A DNA stretch of 64,000 bases from Thermoplasmata archaeon (GTDB lineage Archaea > Thermoplasmatota > Thermoplasmata > Lutacidiplasmatales > UBA184): contig JAKIWE010000005.1 of the NCBI GenBank assembly GCA_022750195.1, forward strand, positions 1 to 64,000, written 5' to 3'. Within the stretch, counting starts at the first letter, position 1. Each line of letters opens with the position of its first letter. Both the position numbers and the translations under genes were made by a program. Under the pieces are notes generated by a model, which had not been told where the DNA came from, made no database searches, and saw only the letters and a list, made by a program, of their open reading frames with translations. This document shows, one piece after another, positions 59,379 through 64,000 of the stretch.

Positions 59379-61340
59379 CTAGTTCTTCTTCCCTTCGATA
59401 AACGGCAAGAGCCTCTTCCAGAGCGCGAGAACGGGCGCGGGAGGCGGCACCCTGTGCGCGATCGCAAAGAAGTTGATGGGGCTCTTCTGCCGAGTGCCGA
59501 GCTTCTTCTGCTGTTGGGATAGTTTCCCTGGCAAGGCGGAGTTCACGAGCCCGGTCATATCGGTCCACCGGAAGGTCATCGCCCGCGGGCCCAACGGCTT
59601 GAGGACATCTCGGGCCTTCCGATCCGCGATCGCTCGGTAGGGGATTCCCCACGTTCGCAGCATCTTCACGATCTCGGGGATACTTGTCATTCCCCTCGCA
59701 TTGATGTGGACGACGTTCGCCGAGACAACCAGTTCCCCTCGGGGACAGCGTTCGAACCAAACGGGTAGGGCAGCAGCCTCGTCGTGACCCTCGTAGATGA
59801 GGGCTCGCTCTGCGAAGAGGGCGCTGAGAACTTCGTGGTTGAAGAGCCCCGTCCCCTTCGCCTTCGCCCGCGCCGCCGCGGTGGGGTATCGGATCTGGCG
59901 GAGGCGGGACCCCGAGGACCCGGGCTCCACCCGCACGGCTGTCACCAGATCGTCCGGTGTTACGAATGTCGTCGAGTGGGTCACAATAAAGACTTGGTTG
60001 TGATTGGTCTTCGAGTAGTCCCGAATGAACGTGTAGAGGCGCTGCTGCTTCGACGGGTGGAGGTTGAGCGCGGGTTCATCGAGAAGTACGACGGAGTCAG
60101 TTACTCCGACCGTCGCGTAGAGGACCAAGAGGACCTCGAGGTTTCCCGCGGCTTCGGCCTCCACCGGGAACTCGAAGTTTCCACTGCCCATCGCGAGGCG
60201 AGGGTAAAGAGCAGGTGGGTACGGCTGTTCCTCCTGCGACTTCGGGGCTTCGCCCACAATCACGACGTCAACAGTATGGTCGGTCAGGTCGTGGAACTCG
60301 GATTGGAGCTGCTCGAATCGCAGGCGGCCAATGAGACTCGGGTTGTTTTTCAGCTCGAAAAGCCCGATGGCCAAATCCCGGCCGGTGACCCGGGGAACCT
60401 GAGGGTTGACCATCGGGGCTCGGCGAATCGGTTGCTCGCCGGGCTGCTCGCGCGCCCCAGAGAGGTGGGCGATCGCCGACCCCATGACGCAACCGAAGGC
60501 GCCCATCGGGCCGATGTCTCCGAGGCTCCAGCCCCGGAACCACAGCTCGTTCCGCATCCGGAGGTAGTCTTCGTCGTCGGGTCTGACCCCCTGGACCTGC
60601 TGGACGAGAGATATCCCTTGGAGCTGAAGCGAGACCGGACGCCCGTCCGGTCCGGGCTTGAGGACTTCTCGGAGCCATCCGAATCCGACCGGGCCAGGGG
60701 GCGGCAGGGTGGCGGTAGAGCCGGGGGGATTGAAGATCGTCCCGGGATTGTCCTTATCGAGGGTAACGGCGACTCGTTCGATTAAGCTCTGGCTTGACCA
60801 CGAGGCCAGAGGGGGATTGGTTATCCAGAACAATCCATAGTCGACTAGAACGAGCCCGGAGCTATCGGGGCCAAAGCGGAGCTCGCAACGTGTCGAAGTC
60901 GGGTCCCCGCCCCTCGCTGTAACGATCAGGCGGACTCTCTGTCGCAGGACGTCACGGAAGAGGACTGGCGGCTTGGAGATTACGTTCCGGACGAGTTCCG
61001 GAAGGTCGTTTTGGTTGACCTTGAGATTCTGAATATTCCCGATGTTGGTCGAGGCACAGAAGGCAAGGATGGTCCCGATGAGGGTCGCCTCGTCCTCCGT
61101 GAATGCAATTTCAAGCTCGATCCTTAGAAGGCGGCCTGGTTCTCCCTCGCGGACGTAGGCGGAGAGATCGGGTCGCGGCCTGCCGAGCGCCATTACGGCG
61201 GTTTCGATAGCCCGGAAGAGGTTCGTCTTCCCGGCTCCGTTGGGACCGACGAGAATGGTCCGGTCGCCGACTCTTGAGAGCTTCGACTCTTTCTCGCCAA
61301 AGGTCAGGAAGTTGCTTACCGAAACCGAAAGGATCTTCAT
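59379..61340 (-). CDS. OLD-like AAA ATPase with TOPRIM-like C-terminus
   Basis: The 653-residue protein has an ABC-type ATPase head split around a long middle: Walker A LVGPNGAGKTNLFRAIE (about residues 29-45), and Walker B VVLLDEPALNLHPSKQQ near 413 with a following VTHSTTF. The C-terminal part contains 'LIYEGHDEAAALPVWF' and 'AIADRKARD', a degenerate TOPRIM nuclease pattern. OLD-family enzymes, including GajA of Gabija, cut DNA and block phage. The required acidic Dx-D pair is only partly visible, so activity is uncertain. It is downstream of the recombinase-methylase operon on the same strand. Confidence 0.7.
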   Translation of the reverse strand: MKILSVSVSNFLTFGEKESKLSRVGDRTILVGPNGAGKTNLFRAIETAVMALGRPRPDLSAYVREGEPGRLLRIELEIAFTEDEATLIGTILAFCASTNIGNIQNLKVNQNDLPELVRNVISKPPVLFRDVLRQRVRLIVTARGGDPTSTRCELRFGPDSSGLVLVDYGLFWITNPPLASWSSQSLIERVAVTLDKDNPGTIFNPPGSTATLPPPGPVGFGWLREVLKPGPDGRPVSLQLQGISLVQQVQGVRPDDEDYLRMRNELWFRGWSLGDIGPMGAFGCVMGSAIAHLSGAREQPGEQPIRRAPMVNPQVPRVTGRDLAIGLFELKNNPSLIGRLRFEQLQSEFHDLTDHTVDVVIVGEAPKSQEEQPYPPALYPRLAMGSGNFEFPVEAEAAGNLEVLLVLYATVGVTDSVVLLDEPALNLHPSKQQRLYTFIRDYSKTNHNQVFIVTHSTTFVTPDDLVTAVRVEPGSSGSRLRQIRYPTAAARAKAKGTGLFNHEVLSALFAERALIYEGHDEAAALPVWFERCPRGELVVSANVVHINARGMTSIPEIVKMLRTWGIPYRAIADRKARDVLKPLGPRAMTFRWTDMTGLVNSALPGKLSQQQKKLGTRQKSPINFFAIAHRVPPPAPVLALWKRLLPFIEGKKN

Positions 61341-61409
61341 CGTACGGTCATGGGTCCTCGCGGGGTAGAGGTACGCTAGTATCGGGGAACCTCCACGGGT
61401 GGATTAGGG

Positions 61410-61652
61410 CTACCATGCCGCAATCCCACGGTACGCGTATCGAGGCGCCGACGACCTGAGCTCGGCCTCGCCGAGTCCGAGTACTTCGCGAAGCAGGCTC
61501 CTCGCCTCCTCCCTACTCGGCCCCTCGGATACGTCGTCGAAGTATCGCCACGTATCGGCCCACGCCTTCGGAAGGCTGGCCCTCAGGATAGCCAGAAGCG
61601 CAGCCCCCCCGCAGGCTTCCGGGCACCTTCGACCGTGATTCGGATTTAGCAC
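61410..61652 (-). CDS. small hypothetical protein
   Basis: The 80-residue frame begins at GTG 61652 (short CPEACGG stretch) and ends at TAG 61410. It has amphipathic helices (ALLAILRASLPKAWADTWRYF, SREEARSLLREVLGLGEAEL) and GC-rich third positions. I do not recognise it and cannot rule out chance, but its codon use matches coding frames here and it fills an otherwise empty gap. Confidence 0.4.
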   Translation of the reverse strand: MLNPNHGRRCPEACGGAALLAILRASLPKAWADTWRYFDDVSEGPSREEARSLLREVLGLGEAELRSSAPRYAYRGIAAW

Positions 61653-61683
61653 AGAACTGGCTCATCCGATAACACATGGAGGC

Positions 61684-61704
61684 AGCATCGGATACCCCGA
61701 TGCT
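61684..61704. terminator. 8-bp hairpin after the recombinase gene
   Basis: AGCATCGG (61684-61691) and CCGATGCT (61697-61704) form a perfect 8-bp stem with an ATACC loop. It lies 22 bases beyond the recombinase stop on its strand. A terminator is likely; a recombination half-site is also possible. Confidence 0.4.
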
Positions 61705-61726
61705 GGGACCGAACCCAGCCCTTCGG

Positions 61727-62362
61727 TCATATCCCCACGGGTTCTGTCGAGTGCGCAGCCGCGGACTCGGGGGACGGAGTTCGATCACGTCTCAGAACCG
61801 ACCGCACGGCGCCCAGTTTGAGGTTCATGGTCTGGGAGATTTGGCGAAAGCTCCCGCCGCGGGCTCTTCGGGCCCGCACCTCCCTCGCGACGGGCTCCGA
61901 GATCCTCCGCGGCGCTCCAAACTTCTTGCCCAAGGCGCGGGCTCGGGCGATACCGGCTTGCGTCCGTTCGAGAATCAGCTCACGCTCGAACTCGGCCAGA
62001 GCCGCCAGCATGTTCCGCTGCAGTCGACCGCTCGGGGTCGAGGTGTCGATTCCCTGGTCGATCACGATCACGCGGGCTCCTGCCGCCTCCGCGTCGTCCC
62101 AGAACCGAAGGATCATGCCCAACGAGCGGCCGAGCCGGTCCATCTTCGAGACTACGATCGTATCAAACTCGCCCGAGGCGAGCCGCTCCCGAAGTCGATC
62201 GAGCTCCGGCCGGTTGTCCCGGACGCCTGAGATCCCGTCGTCCCGAAAGACCGAGATCTCCGTCCACCCTCTCGCTTGGCAGTAAGCCGAGAGCTGACCG
62301 ACCTGGGCCGCCGTCGACTGCTCCTTGGTGGAGACGCGGGCGTAGAGGGCGACCCGACTCAT
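61727..62362 (-). CDS. serine recombinase (resolvase/invertase family)
   Basis: The 211-residue protein has the catalytic Ser11 in YARVSTKEQ, then FRDDGISGVRDNRPELDRL and VVSKMDRLGRS, the active-site Arg helix. AGARVIVIDQGIDTSTPSGR, the long E-helix FERELILERTQAGI and a C-terminal HTH (GGSFRQISQTMNL) follow. Length and order match small resolvases/invertases, which cut at short crossover sites in pairs. It starts inside the stop of the methyltransferase (ATGA overlap), so it is translationally coupled to it. A mobile-element or inversion-switch role is likely. Confidence 0.9.
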   Translation of the reverse strand: MSRVALYARVSTKEQSTAAQVGQLSAYCQARGWTEISVFRDDGISGVRDNRPELDRLRERLASGEFDTIVVSKMDRLGRSLGMILRFWDDAEAAGARVIVIDQGIDTSTPSGRLQRNMLAALAEFERELILERTQAGIARARALGKKFGAPRRISEPVAREVRARRARGGSFRQISQTMNLKLGAVRSVLRRDRTPSPESAAAHSTEPVGI

Positions 62363-63735
62363 GCCGAAACTTCCTCTCCCCCGACTGCCTCAGGGATGTC
62401 CGCGTCTGAGCGCCCGCGAGCGAGAGTCACGTACTCGGGGTTGAGTTCGATTCCGATGGATCTCCGACCGAGACGTCGGGCCACTGCCAGGACGGTTCCG
62501 CTTCCCGCGAACGGGTCGAGCACAATACAAGGGACGGTCCGGGCGGTCCCGCAGGAGCAGCGCTTGCGAAACCCGAGGTCGACTCTCCTGTAGCTCCCGT
62601 CGTGCCAGCCCGGAGCGTCCGCGACGGGAGCGCGACCCGACACCAGCGGTGCTTCGAGCGGTTGTGCGTGGCCGATAGCTCCGCCGATCGCGCGGACCTC
62701 TCGTGTCCAGGGCATCCCGCACCCCGCGCAGGCTCCGCGCTCTGAGGTTCCCGCCGCGATGCAGAGCTCCGGGAGTTTCTCCGGGAACGTCGCGAAGTGG
62801 GCCCCGCGGTAGGGCTGGGTTGGGATCCACCAGACCGTCCGGAGATTCCGACCCGAGGGACTCGTATTCCGGAGCATGGGGAACCGGCGGAAGTCCCCCT
62901 CGGGATGCTTCGAGCGGGAGGCGCGATTGTCGGCCGGGTTCGGCAGATGGTGCTTGAGTCTTCGGAGAGTGCTCTCCTGGAGGGGCTCACGGACGGCGTA
63001 GGCGTCGTAGAAGTAGCGCCTCGACTTCGTCAGGAGGAAGACGGAGTCGTGGGCCCGGGTCGGCCGATCCCGGACCGCCTCCGGCATCGGATTCGGCTTC
63101 GCCCAGACGCAGTCGGACCTGAGCCACCAGCCACGACGTTGCAGCTCGAACGCGACTCGCCAGGGAATCCCCACTAGGTCCTTCGGCTTGAGCCCGGGAG
63201 CCCGCTTGTCCATCCGACCGGCCTGTTCGGCCCCCGTGCGGTCTCGGCCGGAGAGGGTCGAAGTCTTCCATCGCTTCTCGCCCGTGAGCCCGGAAGGGTG
63301 AGTAGCGTAGGTGTCGCCGAGGTTCAGCCACAGCGTTCCGTCGGGCCGCAAGACGCGGCGGACTTCGTCGAAGACCCCGGCCAGATGCTCCACGAATCGT
63401 TCGGGGGTGGGTTCCAGGCCGAGCTGGCCGAGCCATCCCCCGCACTTCCGGCACGTCGTCCCGCCCCCTGAGGGATCGTGAGCGAGCACCGCGTTCCCCC
63501 GGCTGACGTCGCCGGTGACGCCATGCGCCCCACGTTCGCGCGCTATCCGAGTCGGTGCCCACTCGTGTTCACACCGCGCCCTCCCGCCCCAGCGGATCGG
63601 GCGGAGGCCGTAGTCGCGGAGCCCCCAGTACGGAGGGGACGTTACGACGCAGTGGATCGAGTCCGATGGAAGGCTGCGAAGCAGCTCGCTGACGTCACCC
63701 TCGAGGATGGTCGGGGTCGGATCCCGCGGGATCAC
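62359..63735 (-). CDS. beta-class DNA methyltransferase (N4-cytosine or N6-adenine)
   Basis: The 458-residue protein has the catalytic motif [13 protein letters not shown] near residue 33 and the SAM motif [32 protein letters not shown] near the end. The catalytic motif thus precedes the SAM motif, the order of beta-class enzymes. The middle target-recognition part carries [16 protein letters not shown] and CSCGTARTV zinc-like Cys pairs. SPPY is used by both N4-cytosine and N6-adenine enzymes, so the base is not decided. A GTG start at 63735 overlaps the stop of the upstream partial gene. No matching endonuclease is seen, so it may be an orphan or phage-type methyltransferase. Confidence 0.85.
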   Translation of the reverse strand: MIPRDPTPTILEGDVSELLRSLPSDSIHCVVTSPPYWGLRDYGLRPIRWGGRARCEHEWAPTRIARERGAHGVTGDVSRGNAVLAHDPSGGGTTCRKCGGWLGQLGLEPTPERFVEHLAGVFDEVRRVLRPDGTLWLNLGDTYATHPSGLTGEKRWKTSTLSGRDRTGAEQAGRMDKRAPGLKPKDLVGIPWRVAFELQRRGWWLRSDCVWAKPNPMPEAVRDRPTRAHDSVFLLTKSRRYFYDAYAVREPLQESTLRRLKHHLPNPADNRASRSKHPEGDFRRFPMLRNTSPSGRNLRTVWWIPTQPYRGAHFATFPEKLPELCIAAGTSERGACAGCGMPWTREVRAIGGAIGHAQPLEAPLVSGRAPVADAPGWHDGSYRRVDLGFRKRCSCGTARTVPCIVLDPFAGSGTVLAVARRLGRRSIGIELNPEYVTLARGRSDADIPEAVGGEEVSA

Positions 63736-64000
63736 GCAAGTGCCCCCGCCGCGTGATTCGGCGCGTCAACGGTGAAGGGGGAGGTACGACGACGAGCAAG
63801 GTCGGCGTACTCCGGCTTGAGTTCGATCCCGATCGACCGGCGACCCAAACGTCGGGCAACTGCGAGGGTGGTCCCCGACCCCGCGAATGGATCGAGTACG
63901 ATGCTCGGGAGGGTCCAGCCGCCCCTGCACGAGCAGGAGCTCTTCCAGCCAACCGTTCGGGGGATCCGAACTGCTCGGGGCAGTTCACCCCAGCCGCCGT
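63732..64000 (-). CDS. second beta-class DNA methyltransferase, C-terminal part (cut by window end)
   Basis: Reading the minus strand from the window end gives 88 residues, including [27 protein letters not shown] and [16 protein letters not shown], then stop TGA at 63732-63734. This is nearly identical in the SAM-binding stretch to the neighbouring methyltransferase, so the two are tandem paralogues. The catalytic half lies beyond the window. The stop overlaps the next start (GTGA). Confidence 0.8.
   Translation of the reverse strand, partial: GGWGELPRAVRIPRTVGWKSSCSCRGGWTLPSIVLDPFAGSGTTLAVARRLGRRSIGIELKPEYADLARRRTSPFTVDAPNHAAGALA

Noticed and set aside
1-64000. CRISPR arrays, insertion sequences with transposase, tRNA genes
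   Set aside because: None seen on reading both strands; no regularly spaced repeats, no transposase motif, no complete cloverleaf.

Overview
The window looks like chromosome of a GC-rich archaeon, most plausibly a member of Thermoplasmatota. The evidence is archaeal BRE/TATA-type promoters placed close to start codons, the archaeal-type 5' end of a 23S rRNA with its own promoter and no 16S beside it, secreted Kelch-repeat proteins, membrane proteins carrying zinc ribbons, a secreted glutamic (G1) peptidase and a lipid-sugar glycosyltransferase cluster. No lineage marker was searched, so the placement is an inference.

Positions 1-26,559 look like core chromosome. They hold the 23S 5' end, a solo Cas4-like nuclease, Kelch and phosphotransferase genes, a MoaD-like protein next to a BNR-propeller protein, a class II glutamine amidotransferase, two A-type iron-sulfur carriers, a surface-glycan cluster (epimerase and three glycosyltransferases), an FMN 2-hydroxyacid oxidase, three related membrane proteins combining PH-like and zinc-ribbon parts, an ABC exporter, the G1 peptidase and small stress-type proteins.

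Positions 26,949 to the window end are accessory. A tyrosine integrase is followed by a convergent four-gene operon that includes a RecT/Bet annealase. That operon faces a ribbon-helix-helix regulator across an 11-bp inverted repeat and a symmetric TATA box. Next comes the most interesting locus (30,339-48,231), one tightly packed plus-strand run: Vsr endonuclease, C5-cytosine methyltransferase, SNF2 helicase, a 1,734-residue sacsin/Hsp90-type ATPase with zinc-finger ends, a 1,964-residue protein that looks like DISARM DrmA, DrmB and DrmC fused in one chain, then a Dam-type methylase with a PD-(D/E)XK nuclease. I read it as an unusual DISARM-like anti-phage system with an added type II restriction-modification pair.

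Positions 48,306-57,509 hold a NYN/OST-HTH RNase and a plus-strand module of secreted or membrane glycoproteins, small membrane proteins and a P-loop ATPase. Its layout resembles a membrane-enveloped (pleolipovirus-like) provirus or a plasmid. The last part (57,623-64,000) holds a winged-helix regulator, an AbiV abortive-infection protein, an OLD-like ATPase/TOPRIM protein, a serine recombinase and two tandem beta-class DNA methyltransferases, the second cut by the window end.
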